Made by a program: the position numbers and the translations under genes. DNA of 64,000 nucleotides from Aliidiomarina sp. (lineage in GTDB: Bacteria > Pseudomonadota > Gammaproteobacteria > Enterobacterales > Alteromonadaceae). Positions 47,201 to 55,743 of the stretch are shown here, one piece after another. The number at the start of each line of letters is the position of its first letter. Positions within the stretch are counted from its first letter, which is position 1. The notes under the pieces were generated by a model. That model did no database searches, was not told the origin of the DNA, and saw nothing but the letters and a program-made list of their open reading frames with translations. The stretch is from contig NZ_JAIUMR010000012.1 in assembly GCF_022565475.1 (NCBI RefSeq), forward strand, positions 1 through 64,000, read 5' to 3'.

Positions 47201-49855
47201 TCAATCATTGTTCAATTTCAAGAAACTTTTAAATAAATACGTATTAACTTCTGAGAATCGGTCATGGTTTAAAGAAACCAGCAGAAACTTAAGGAGCTCG
47301 ACTTGGGGAATAGCAGAAACATCCGTGCTTACATCCACACTTATATCTTTAAACTGCCATGTATGTCCATGTGATTTAATGTCAGAAAGGTAGCCAAGCC
47401 GGTCCTTTATTGGCAGAGCCAGCAGCTTGTTAATATAAGAAGAAAAATTTGAGTCAATTAAATTCTCATTAATGTACAGATCTAGCAAGTCAATTAAGCT
47501 TGATTTTTTAGAATCAAAGTAATTAAATTCACTACAGTCACTATTACCTAAGTCTCGCAATATAGATTGAAATTCATCGCAGTTCTTATTTTTCGAAAAT
47601 TCTAACAGTAGCGCCGTATACGACTGTTTGTAATCGTCAGTTTGAATCAAGGGAAACATCAGCGCTCTATGAAATAAATCGTAAATTCTGCGTCTATTGT
47701 TTTCAGACGCTACCATAGGGTACCCTGCGTTCAATAAATAGCTAATAGTACCGATTTCTTTGCTACCGATGGCAACAAACGGCACCCCAGCACCGATTAT
47801 TTCTGGCAATTTATTAGCCATTGAGTACCGCAAGTAGCGTTGAGAGACCTCATCGAAGTTATAACATAGTAGATTCAAGTCAGAGTTTTTTAATAACGCT
47901 AGATAGACTTGGTAATCGTCGTGCTGCTCAAATACTGACGTATTCTCGAATGCTAGAAGCTCAGTACCAAACTTCTTGATATGGTCACCAGCCGTGTAGA
48001 TTTCAAATCGGACTTTCTCACCATCTTTATTGAGTTCCTCAACAACGCGAGCAGCTTCGATTACACTAGCTAAACTCATATCTGGCTGAATACCACCGAA
48101 ATAGCGGATGATTTTTACGTCCTTATTCTTAGGAAGAACTAATTGACTGTCATTTTGAATATAGTTATGCACAATTTGCAGCTTTGACTTTTCAATTGAA
48201 AACTCCTTTTCTAGATAGTCTGACATCTTGCTTGAGATCGTCAAAACCTTCGCAGCATGTGTGAATAGATACTCCATCACTCTTCGATATATTTGAGCTG
48301 TATCTGCTCCAATCGTAACTTCGATTTTACTTAACCAATCATCCATATAGTGAACAACAAATGGCTTACCTAATAGGCTTGGTAGCGCTAGTTGCAATAA
48401 TGTAAGTAATGGACGATCAGGGGTCGGACGCAAATACAAAATATCCGGGTCGTATTCGATGACGGAACGCAATGCAGCCCATGCACCTGTACTGTCTGCT
48501 CCTGCTGCATAGCAGTCATTTGGTACAGACTGAAATGCTGATATGGTTTTAGGATTCTGAGCATGAACATGCAAAAGCGAATGTTTTGACCAGCCTGAAA
48601 ACATGTTCCGCTTTACTATTCCAGTCGCACACAACCAGTTCACGTGCGTAAAATCAACAACCGCTACTTTGGGATATACGCGCCTAAAATCAAATAGGTC
48701 GTAGTAATTGACCCTAGGGAACACTTCGAGCTCACCTCCTATGGTCGCATTTCGAACAATTTTATTGTTTAGTTCAGCGTAATTACGCACTTTCCGATAT
48801 GCTTGAAGCATTGTGTTTACATTAGGATCATGCCATCGATATCCTTTACCGAAATACCTTGAGTCAAAGTGGTTCACATCATCAGACTTTGAGCAAAGCA
48901 CGCCTGTTCCGTAATCCGTCGAACGGTCAACGTTCTCTACTTTGTAACTAGCATCCACTCCGACAAGGTATATCTCATCAAAACCCAATGAAGCTGCTAA
49001 CTGGAGTCCTGTATATGTAACGGTTCCACCCGTGTAAGTAATCGTCCCTGCATCATCGGAAAAATCAGTGTCTACAGGAAAGCTTCTGCGGGGCAGGTGA
49101 TTAAGAAATATTGTATTCTCTTGTATAGGGAGGCAATAACGCAGGTAAGAGGGGAATATTTTGACTGGACACTGATAATCTGTAATTTCTTGAATTCGAT
49201 CTTCTGCAACTAAATGGTCTTCCACAACAAAAATTGTAGGCGTAAAACTTTCATGCAGAAATATACCATTAAAGCCAATAGTAATTTCGTCCTTCAAAAG
49301 ATTTAAGTCAGTCTCTTTCAGGCTAGGCCCGTTACCTATAACAAAAATACGCCTCTTCCCTGTTTTTTGAAGAGCATTTTTTAGCTGATCGAATCGAAGT
49401 TTTGTCACCTTTTTATTTTCAGGTGTTATCAGCTCATGAACTGACTTTAATCCTTCAATTTGCTCTGAAGTGCCTATTTTTTCAGTGGGGAGGTAAATGT
49501 CCCCATTGTATGGTAACGCTTTGACCAATTTCTCACGTTGTACTGAGGTTTCATCTTGGTCTGAGATGATCTTTTTATACTGTTCGTTTGATTGGTATTG
49601 AAGATCTTTAAATGCATTTCGGAATGACGCCACAGCATCATCGATCGTCAACGCTGAAGTTTCAGTTTCGCTTTCTACGTTCGCCGGAAGTAGAGAGCGA
49701 GTGTCGGAGCGACGGGATGTTTTAGTTAGCCTATCCAACCAAAATTGATAGTAGGACATTTGAGGGTTGTTCTTCAGCTGGTTTTTACAGAACTCAATTG
49801 CACTGTCAGTTTTACCCTCGCGTAAAAACTCTTCTAATTGTTTAACGGCACTCAT
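47201..49855 (-). CDS. DUF115/MptE-like domain fused to a glycosyltransferase-like domain, 884 aa
   Basis: N-terminal helical segment, then a DUF115 (MptE-like) domain at about 160-390: IFVIGNGPSLKETDLNLL, ITIGFNGIFLHESF, TYTGGTVTYTGLQLAASLGF and YLVGVDASY. The following part looks like a GT-B glycosyltransferase (VVDFTHVNWLCATGIVKRN, KVLTISSKMSDYLEKEF, VVASVIEAARVVEEL-type, LPEIIGAGVPFVAIGS). Start set at ATG 49855 because GGAG lies 6 nt upstream; an ATG 12 bases earlier has no ribosome site. Likely a polysaccharide assembly enzyme; function unproven. Confidence 0.7.
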   Translation of the reverse strand: MSAVKQLEEFLREGKTDSAIEFCKNQLKNNPQMSYYQFWLDRLTKTSRRSDTRSLLPANVESETETSALTIDDAVASFRNAFKDLQYQSNEQYKKIISDQDETSVQREKLVKALPYNGDIYLPTEKIGTSEQIEGLKSVHELITPENKKVTKLRFDQLKNALQKTGKRRIFVIGNGPSLKETDLNLLKDEITIGFNGIFLHESFTPTIFVVEDHLVAEDRIQEITDYQCPVKIFPSYLRYCLPIQENTIFLNHLPRRSFPVDTDFSDDAGTITYTGGTVTYTGLQLAASLGFDEIYLVGVDASYKVENVDRSTDYGTGVLCSKSDDVNHFDSRYFGKGYRWHDPNVNTMLQAYRKVRNYAELNNKIVRNATIGGELEVFPRVNYYDLFDFRRVYPKVAVVDFTHVNWLCATGIVKRNMFSGWSKHSLLHVHAQNPKTISAFQSVPNDCYAAGADSTGAWAALRSVIEYDPDILYLRPTPDRPLLTLLQLALPSLLGKPFVVHYMDDWLSKIEVTIGADTAQIYRRVMEYLFTHAAKVLTISSKMSDYLEKEFSIEKSKLQIVHNYIQNDSQLVLPKNKDVKIIRYFGGIQPDMSLASVIEAARVVEELNKDGEKVRFEIYTAGDHIKKFGTELLAFENTSVFEQHDDYQVYLALLKNSDLNLLCYNFDEVSQRYLRYSMANKLPEIIGAGVPFVAIGSKEIGTISYLLNAGYPMVASENNRRRIYDLFHRALMFPLIQTDDYKQSYTALLLEFSKNKNCDEFQSILRDLGNSDCSEFNYFDSKKSSLIDLLDLYINENLIDSNFSSYINKLLALPIKDRLGYLSDIKSHGHTWQFKDISVDVSTDVSAIPQVELLKFLLVSLNHDRFSEVNTYLFKSFLKLNND

Positions 49856-49890
49856 GATGTTCTCCATGTGCTTTAGCCATTATTTGACTG

Positions 49891-50655
49891 TTATGCTGGA
49901 TCGTGCAGTACATTCCTGATTCCACCGGTGATACTCAATACTTCACCACTCATAAATCGCATCGAACTTTCGGCAAGGAGATGTGCCAACTGAGCAACCT
50001 CCGCAGGCTTTCCAAGTTGCTCAACAGGGTGGAAAGACTCTAGTACTTCTAGTTTTTCAGGCTTATCTTTAAAGCCATCTATTAACATCGCTGTTTTAAT
50101 CGCTGCTGGCTCAATAGCATTCACTCGTATTCGTGGGCCCAAATCCACGGCCATAGCTCGTGTCATTCCACTAAGTGCCGCTTTACTGGTTGCATAGGCA
50201 ACAAAATTTTTCTTTGTTAACTTCGCGTGAATACTACTGATATTTACAACTGAGCCCTTCGCTGCTTCCAACTTATTTGTGAACGCCTGAGCGAGGAAAA
50301 ACGGCGCTTGAAGGTTAACATTCAGTGTTGTTTGCCATTCGCTTCGAGAAAGTGAATCAACGCCACCAAGAATCTGTACAGCGGCGTTATTTATTAGACA
50401 ATGTAGCTTGCTTTCGCCGACTAAGGTTAGTATTTCCGCCGTTTTGTTATTCCCATAACCTTCATCTGCAACGAAACGATTGAGGTCTATTGACACGTAA
50501 TGACGGTGTTGTAGTCCACTTTTTGCTGCGTCTTGAATATCGGTAGCAATCACATTGTAGCCTTTAGCCGCAAACGTTTCGCAGAGCGCTTCCCCTATAC
50601 CGCCGTTAGCACCGGTAATCACAACAAACTTTTGTTGGCGCTCTTGGCTACTCAT
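49891..50655 (-). CDS. SDR-family oxidoreductase, 254 aa
   Basis: Classical short-chain dehydrogenase: TGANGGIGEALCETFA cofactor motif, INNAAVQ, catalytic Ser in NISSIHAKL and Y-x3-K (YATSKAAL), and the C-terminal MSGEVLSITGG. ATGA overlap with the dehydrogenase gene upstream. Last gene of the sugar-acid-type operon. Probably modifies the operon's sugar or acid; substrate unknown. Confidence 0.88.
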   Translation of the reverse strand: MSSQERQQKFVVITGANGGIGEALCETFAAKGYNVIATDIQDAAKSGLQHRHYVSIDLNRFVADEGYGNNKTAEILTLVGESKLHCLINNAAVQILGGVDSLSRSEWQTTLNVNLQAPFFLAQAFTNKLEAAKGSVVNISSIHAKLTKKNFVAYATSKAALSGMTRAMAVDLGPRIRVNAIEPAAIKTAMLIDGFKDKPEKLEVLESFHPVEQLGKPAEVAQLAHLLAESSMRFMSGEVLSITGGIRNVLHDPA

Positions 50656-51599
50656 CTGGCTGACACCTCTTTGAAAAATCGAGCTATTTCGGTAAGAGCT
50701 TTATGGCTTGCTCGAATCACACCTTCTTTGGTGTTTGAGCTATTGTGTGATCCAAAAATACATTGAGGCATTTTTCGTAGTGGCGATTCTTTGGGTAGCG
50801 GCTCTACTTCAAACACATCAAGCCCCGCAGCAGTAATATGCCCGCTCTCTAACGCAGCAATCAGAGCTTTCTCGTCAATCAATGGACCTCGAGCCACATT
50901 TACAACATGCGCCCCAGCCTTAAGTTGGCTTAATGTTTCTGCATTTAACATGTGAAAGTTGTGCTTGTTCAAGGCGCAAGTAAATACCAGAAAATCGAGC
51001 TCTTCTAGTCCTTCTGGCCATGACTTTCGTTGAACATATTGGAGGTCCCGATTGCCTTCAACGCCCGGATCATAAGCGGTGACCGTCACATCAAAACCCA
51101 TTAAGCGTTTAGCCACATTGTAGCCAATATCACCAAAGCCCACGACGCCAATATGCTTACCGGTCAAACTCATTCCTGCGGGTTTTGGCCATGCGTGGTT
51201 CTGCCGAATTTCACGGTCAATAAAATACGTTTGTCGTGCTAAACCGAGTAAATAGGCCATCGCAACGTCGGCCACTTCGGTTCCAAACATATTCGGTGTA
51301 TTAATAATTGGGATATTGAAATCTTTACAGGCTTCAAAATCGACATTATCAACACCAATCCCCCACTTGACCGCCGCGACGAGCTTGCCACTTTTCGCCG
51401 CCGCAAAAACTCTTCGTGTTGCAGGGTCGTCACCAATAATCCAACCATCATAGTCCGGCAATAACTTGATGAGCTCTTCTTCACTGAGTACTTGTGTGGT
51501 TTGTGCAGGCACTAGCTCCAAGCCCAGCTCTTTTGCAGGTTCGATAAACTGCTCAAACATACCCAACATTGGAGGGCATGTGACTAAAACTCTTTTCAT
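50652..51599 (-). CDS. D-isomer-specific 2-hydroxyacid dehydrogenase, 315 aa
   Basis: SerA-like NAD-binding domain GKHIGVVGFGDIGYNVAKRL near residue 148, Arg/Glu/His catalytic region (VNVARGPLIDEKAL; GLDVFEVEPLP; GSHNSS with His). Phosphoglycerate-dehydrogenase-like, but short, without an ACT domain. Set beside a CMP-sugar synthetase-like gene, so it may act on a carbohydrate-derived 2-hydroxy acid. Confidence 0.85.
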   Translation of the reverse strand: MKRVLVTCPPMLGMFEQFIEPAKELGLELVPAQTTQVLSEEELIKLLPDYDGWIIGDDPATRRVFAAAKSGKLVAAVKWGIGVDNVDFEACKDFNIPIINTPNMFGTEVADVAMAYLLGLARQTYFIDREIRQNHAWPKPAGMSLTGKHIGVVGFGDIGYNVAKRLMGFDVTVTAYDPGVEGNRDLQYVQRKSWPEGLEELDFLVFTCALNKHNFHMLNAETLSQLKAGAHVVNVARGPLIDEKALIAALESGHITAAGLDVFEVEPLPKESPLRKMPQCIFGSHNSSNTKEGVIRASHKALTEIARFFKEVSAR

Positions 51600-51608
51600 G
51601 TTTGCCCC

Positions 51609-52310
51609 CTAAACCTCAATGAGGCCCTTTTGAATAAAGTAGTGTGTAGTAACCACAGCTCTATCCCAATCATCTGGAGTATCTATATCAGAAGACTCCA
51701 TTGCTGGTGTAATCATCATCATGGGCCTTTTACCAATACGCGCGTTGGTTTTTGCGAAGCTCTCACGATTGAACAGATAGATATTGGAGTTTTCTTCATA
51801 CCACGGCTCTAAATTCTGGGTCGGGATTAAGTTGTCCGGATCGTGATTAATGGGTGAGCAGTCTTCACGGTAAAACCGCGTTTGAATTTTATTCACAGTA
51901 AATAGCGAATCAGCACTGCCAGCGTCGAGTGCGTCCGCGTACTGCTGAATCGCTTTGCGCATCGTTGTTGAGCTCAATAGCGGGTTCGTTGTATGCGTCA
52001 TTAGGTAAATGTCTGCATCAACGTTAGCAACATCATCGCCTAATACAATATTCATCGACACATCGTCACCACAAATTTCTGGCTTGCGGTCGCGAATTTT
52101 CACCCGATCAGTATCTACTAAGCCATTTTCAGCTAAGATATCACGAGCATCAGTATTGATTACAATTTGATCAATTTCTTTAACCGCTAGCAAACTGTCC
52201 AGAATCCAACGAAATAAAGGCTTACCGCAAAAGTCTTTGAAGTTTTTCCCGGGTACACGACTACTGTTCGCCTTCATGGGTAACAGTGCGACTATTCTGC
52301 GCTTGCTCAT
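51609..52310 (-). CDS. CMP-sugar synthetase-like cytidylyltransferase (NeuA/KdsB family)
   Basis: 233 aa. N-terminal IVALLPMKANSSRVPGKNFKDF (with the SxRxPxKN CTP-binding pattern), VINTDA and LMTHTTNPLLS, as in acylneuraminate cytidylyltransferases. No ulosonic-acid synthase (NeuB) is encoded in the window. ATGA overlap with the GT2 gene. Activates an unidentified acidic sugar or related acid with CTP. Confidence 0.82.
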   Translation of the reverse strand: MSKRRIVALLPMKANSSRVPGKNFKDFCGKPLFRWILDSLLAVKEIDQIVINTDARDILAENGLVDTDRVKIRDRKPEICGDDVSMNIVLGDDVANVDADIYLMTHTTNPLLSSTTMRKAIQQYADALDAGSADSLFTVNKIQTRFYREDCSPINHDPDNLIPTQNLEPWYEENSNIYLFNRESFAKTNARIGKRPMMMITPAMESSDIDTPDDWDRAVVTTHYFIQKGLIEV

Positions 52311-53218
52311 ATTTCATTTGTTCCTTCTGTGGACGAATTCTTTGGATAAAAGTAACGCTGCTTCATTTCAGCTGAAAGTTTTCTGACTTCATGGTTACCT
52401 TTATAAGTTCCCCAATACATCATGGTGCGAAACTTGACGATTTCTCCGAATTTTCGCAGAAACTGCTTTTGCGCCAATGCTGCGGAGAAGTCATTTAGAA
52501 TGGAAGACGTGGTAAATCGCATAAAATCACCCAAGGTAAAATGTACTTCGGGCATAATTTTTTGAAGTGCATAGGCCTCACGCTCATAGCGTGTTTTCAC
52601 TTGCTTCCAACTTTCATTATGAATGTGATAAACCGGAGCACTTGCAACATAAGCTACTTTACCGCCATCAGCGACAAGCTGTTTGGCCAAATACATATCT
52701 TCAAGTCCGGTTAAAGACTCATCAAACCTGTATTGTTCCCATACCTTTCTTGTCACTGCTGCGTTTGCATTGTTACAAAAAAATCCCTTTTGCGGAATCT
52801 GACTGCAATCGGGGAAAAATTTATTAAAATGCTGATATTCTGAAAACTTGGTTGTTTCCGCACCTTCCTGTTTCCCATAGCTGTAGTCAGCTAAACCTTC
52901 TACGAGTGGCTTGACAAGCTCATGCACCCAGTCATCATTCACGGGGAAACAGTGACCGCTGACGAAAATCAAAAAATCTCCATCAGCAAATTCGCATCCT
53001 ACATTCAGGGAGCGCCCAAAGGTAAAGTCTTCTTTCTTGATATGTGTCACGCGACAGTTGTGTTTAGCCGCAATTTCAAGGGTTTTGTCCGTTGAGCCTG
53101 AGTCTACGATGACAGCTTCGATTTCAACCAGATCACTTGTTTGCGAGGTAACCCCTCTAAGTAAACGGTCGAGATACTTTTGTTCGTTATAGGTACGTAT
53201 AACTACGCTTGCTTTCAT
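52307..53218 (-). CDS. Family-2 glycosyltransferase, 303 aa
   Basis: GT-A motif SVVIRTYNEQKYLDRLLRGV at the N-terminus, VDSGSTDKTLEIA, SGHCFPVNDDWV (DxD-equivalent region) and LTGLEDMYLAKQL. Cytoplasmic face of the membrane. Coupled by 4-bp overlaps to the SMP-30-like gene upstream and the CMP-sugar synthetase-like gene downstream, so it probably uses the sugar made by that operon. Confidence 0.85.
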   Translation of the reverse strand: MKASVVIRTYNEQKYLDRLLRGVTSQTSDLVEIEAVIVDSGSTDKTLEIAAKHNCRVTHIKKEDFTFGRSLNVGCEFADGDFLIFVSGHCFPVNDDWVHELVKPLVEGLADYSYGKQEGAETTKFSEYQHFNKFFPDCSQIPQKGFFCNNANAAVTRKVWEQYRFDESLTGLEDMYLAKQLVADGGKVAYVASAPVYHIHNESWKQVKTRYEREAYALQKIMPEVHFTLGDFMRFTTSSILNDFSAALAQKQFLRKFGEIVKFRTMMYWGTYKGNHEVRKLSAEMKQRYFYPKNSSTEGTNEI

Positions 53219-54108
53219 GTAACTACCTTCAAACCAAATCCTTTCGGAGTGGTGCCATGATGGCCTTCCACCTTAGTAATAAAAATTCGACCCTGTAGGC
53301 TATTGTCATTGTCTAAATGAATTAAACCGTCATTTGCAGAAGTAATCAAAAGATGCTCCATGTCTGGGCCACCGAAGCAACACGAGGTTACCTGTATTGC
53401 AGGAATATCAACGTTACCAACTTTTAAGCCATCAGGCTTTAATTGATGGACACAGGAACCGTCCCAGTGCGCATTCCAAACATTTTCGTTTATGTCTATA
53501 CAGCCGCCATCCGGTGTTGCTTTCGACTGACTCAAATTTTGCCATATCGAATAATCATTGATAAACGCTCCTGAGGTCACTTCTGAACAGGGAACTTCAA
53601 ACGTTAATTGCTGAAATGAGTCAGATACTAACATGCTGTTTTTCGATGATAGGTAGCAGAACGTATTTGCGATACCCACCTCCTGAACTCGAAAAACTTC
53701 GTCGCCATGGCCGTTAATGACAAATACCCAACCATTTTTGCCCGTAGGCTTCTTTTCCATGACACCAATCCAGAGGTTGCCAACTCCGTCGACACCTGCA
53801 TCGTTTGTGCGGTGAGTAACAGGTAATTCGAAAGGAAGTGACAGTTTCAATTCATGATTTACAGGATGCCAATGCAAAAGACCTTGGTTAGTCACGATCC
53901 AAATGTGCTCTTCAGAATGACTGTCATGCAATAATGCGGTCGGAATTGCTTCAAGCTCTAGCTCGAAATCAAGTAGGCTACTCTGATTGGTAAATTTCTT
54001 TCCGCACACTCGTTTATCAATAATATCTACCCAGAAAAACGCGGCGAGTTGAGGAAGCCATAATGGGCCTTCAGCTAAAGGGTAAGGGTGATCATGAAAT
54101 ACATTCAC
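53215..54108 (-). CDS. SMP-30/gluconolactonase-like beta-propeller protein, 297 aa
   Basis: Pattern of the SMP-30 / gluconolactonase / LRE family: LAEGPLWLPQL with metal-ligand Glu, NDAGVDGVGNLWIG, TPDGGCIDINENVWNAHWDG, and TSCCFGGPDMEHLLITSA. Typical length. No signal peptide. 4-bp overlaps on both sides. May hydrolyse a sugar lactone in the pathway to the CMP-linked acid; inference. Confidence 0.8.
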   Translation of the reverse strand: MNVFHDHPYPLAEGPLWLPQLAAFFWVDIIDKRVCGKKFTNQSSLLDFELELEAIPTALLHDSHSEEHIWIVTNQGLLHWHPVNHELKLSLPFELPVTHRTNDAGVDGVGNLWIGVMEKKPTGKNGWVFVINGHGDEVFRVQEVGIANTFCYLSSKNSMLVSDSFQQLTFEVPCSEVTSGAFINDYSIWQNLSQSKATPDGGCIDINENVWNAHWDGSCVHQLKPDGLKVGNVDIPAIQVTSCCFGGPDMEHLLITSANDGLIHLDNDNSLQGRIFITKVEGHHGTTPKGFGLKVVT

Positions 54109-54857
54109 GTACGAATAAACTCTCGATAATCTGCTTTAGGAAAAATGGTGCATTTGCCATTCACTGTTGCATCAATGATTTCGCGCCCATCTTGCTCAAA
54201 AATTTCTTTTGCGATCCGGTAAGATTCTTCCGACTTTTCTAAATCGGGGTTATCCCAGGTTTGCCCGTAGCCGAAATAATTGTCAATAAAATGATTAGGA
54301 TCAGCGCCGGACATGACCTTAGCTTCGTTCGGTTTCCCTTCATATTCGAAGTTATGATCCATGCCAATAATAATGACCTTTTTGAATCCCAAATGGTATG
54401 CGACCTGCAAAGCAGCATAAGTCACAGTACCACCCTCGCGACATCCGTCATTGAGGTCCTTACAAAAACGGTATCTTGGCTGTTTGGTATTGATAAAATG
54501 CGTAAGCGCGTCTTCTTGAATGGAGCTGTTCTCAGAAATTCCTCGGGTTCCGATAAACTTCACACAGGTGAGCTTTTTCAGTTCTTTTTCCGATTGTTCG
54601 ACGACTTTCGGATTCACGGTAACATGGTACTTTGGATAAAACCCAAACTTTTTAAAACCGAGAAATATCTTGTTAAGGCCAATGACCGTATAGTCGCGCA
54701 ACCACTTTAAATCCATTTCATTGAGTGATGGGCCATTGCAAACAATGACACAAGTCTCATCCTTATGACGATTTTTCAACCAACTAATTCTAGACAAGGT
54801 CATAACTGAGTTTTGAGCATAATTCTTTGTAAACCACCAACTCCGCATTTTCTTCAC
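54105..54857 (-). CDS. DUF115/MptE-like protein, 250 aa
   Basis: VIVCNGPSLNEMDLKWLRD near the N-terminus, TVIGLNKIFLGF, GGTVTYAALQVAYHLGF and VIIIGMDHNFEYEG define the DUF115/MptE-like family, also found in the 884-aa protein at 47201-49855. The frame opens at a GTG (54857) and overlaps the upstream gene by 68 bp. ATG codons at 54848 or 54803 are also possible starts. Function in polysaccharide loci unclear; related to Campylobacter Maf-type motility/glycan proteins. Confidence 0.75.
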   Translation of the reverse strand: MKKMRSWWFTKNYAQNSVMTLSRISWLKNRHKDETCVIVCNGPSLNEMDLKWLRDYTVIGLNKIFLGFKKFGFYPKYHVTVNPKVVEQSEKELKKLTCVKFIGTRGISENSSIQEDALTHFINTKQPRYRFCKDLNDGCREGGTVTYAALQVAYHLGFKKVIIIGMDHNFEYEGKPNEAKVMSGADPNHFIDNYFGYGQTWDNPDLEKSEESYRIAKEIFEQDGREIIDATVNGKCTIFPKADYREFIRT

Positions 54858-55743
54858 GAAGCGTTATCGCTTCTTTCCTTGGCTCGTGCTCTATAATCGT
54901 TGTTTGAGTTCTACCGCTGTCGCCTGTTAACTTTATTGCTGAAAACGTCGATAAATAAGTATCGGCGTAATCAAGAGCAAGTTCGTTAGCCACTTTTCTC
55001 ATGATATCTGAAGGGGACTTTACGAAGTTTTCATATTTGATTAGATATACGTCTGAATAATTTTCTAGGAAGAAAAAATAACGATCGCAATATTCTTTAA
55101 AATCAGATGGTTGAAAATGCGTATGCCAGCCATTTTTTACCATAGACACGTAACTATCCGCTGGATGCCTTACTGTCACCAAAGACTTCACATCAAACGC
55201 ACGTTGCAATATTCGCCTTATAGTTGGGCGTTCAGGTATTTCTGGGCCTGAATTGAAATGACTATGCGAGTGGTCACGTATCACGACATTTTGGCCTGCA
55301 CGCGTGGCAGCTTTAAGTATAACTTTCATGTCCGTCAAAAACAGTTCAATGATGTCGTCATTACTCGCTCCACGAGAGCTTTGTCGCCATTGCTTAATTA
55401 GGTCTGTTGGCCCGAACATGGGCTTACTCTTGTCTTGTAACGTACTTAGCGGATCGATTTCACTGAGCAACTGCACATTGGGTAGTGCGGCAATGCACTT
55501 GGCTATCAACGTACCGCCAGTACAAGACAAATGGTGAATGGTGCGTATTGGTTGCTGAGTGAGTAGTTCCGACTCATGTCTTAACGACTGTAACTCCTGA
55601 ACAATATTCCGTTCGATTTCGGCTAGCTCAATTCGATCTGGATTGCCACCGAGCGCATTTAGCTCATGTTTCAGCAAGTCCAACGACTCGTTCAAATGCT
55701 CAGCGAGCTGGTAACTGGAAATATGATGTTTTTTATTTGCCAC
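54790..55743 (-). CDS. Sulfotransferase-like protein, about 317 aa
   Basis: IHHLSCTGGTLIAKCIAAL (5'-PSB region) and VTVRHPADSYVSMVKNGW (3'-PB), followed by LIKYENFVK. The N-terminal 60 residues are helical. The frame is open back to 55836 through the end of the coiled-coil gene, but that part is low-complexity shadow, so a GTG at 55743, 11 bp inside the upstream gene, was chosen as start. Acceptor unknown. Confidence 0.7.
   Translation of the reverse strand: MANKKHHISSYQLAEHLNESLDLLKHELNALGGNPDRIELAEIERNIVQELQSLRHESELLTQQPIRTIHHLSCTGGTLIAKCIAALPNVQLLSEIDPLSTLQDKSKPMFGPTDLIKQWRQSSRGASNDDIIELFLTDMKVILKAATRAGQNVVIRDHSHSHFNSGPEIPERPTIRRILQRAFDVKSLVTVRHPADSYVSMVKNGWHTHFQPSDFKEYCDRYFFFLENYSDVYLIKYENFVKSPSDIMRKVANELALDYADTYLSTFSAIKLTGDSGRTQTTIIEHEPRKEAITLREENAELVVYKELCSKLSYDLV

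Noticed and set aside
54105-54857. GT42 sialyltransferase
   Set aside because: It shares the NGPSL start but the GGTVTY and GMDHNF motifs fit the DUF115/MptE-like family better.
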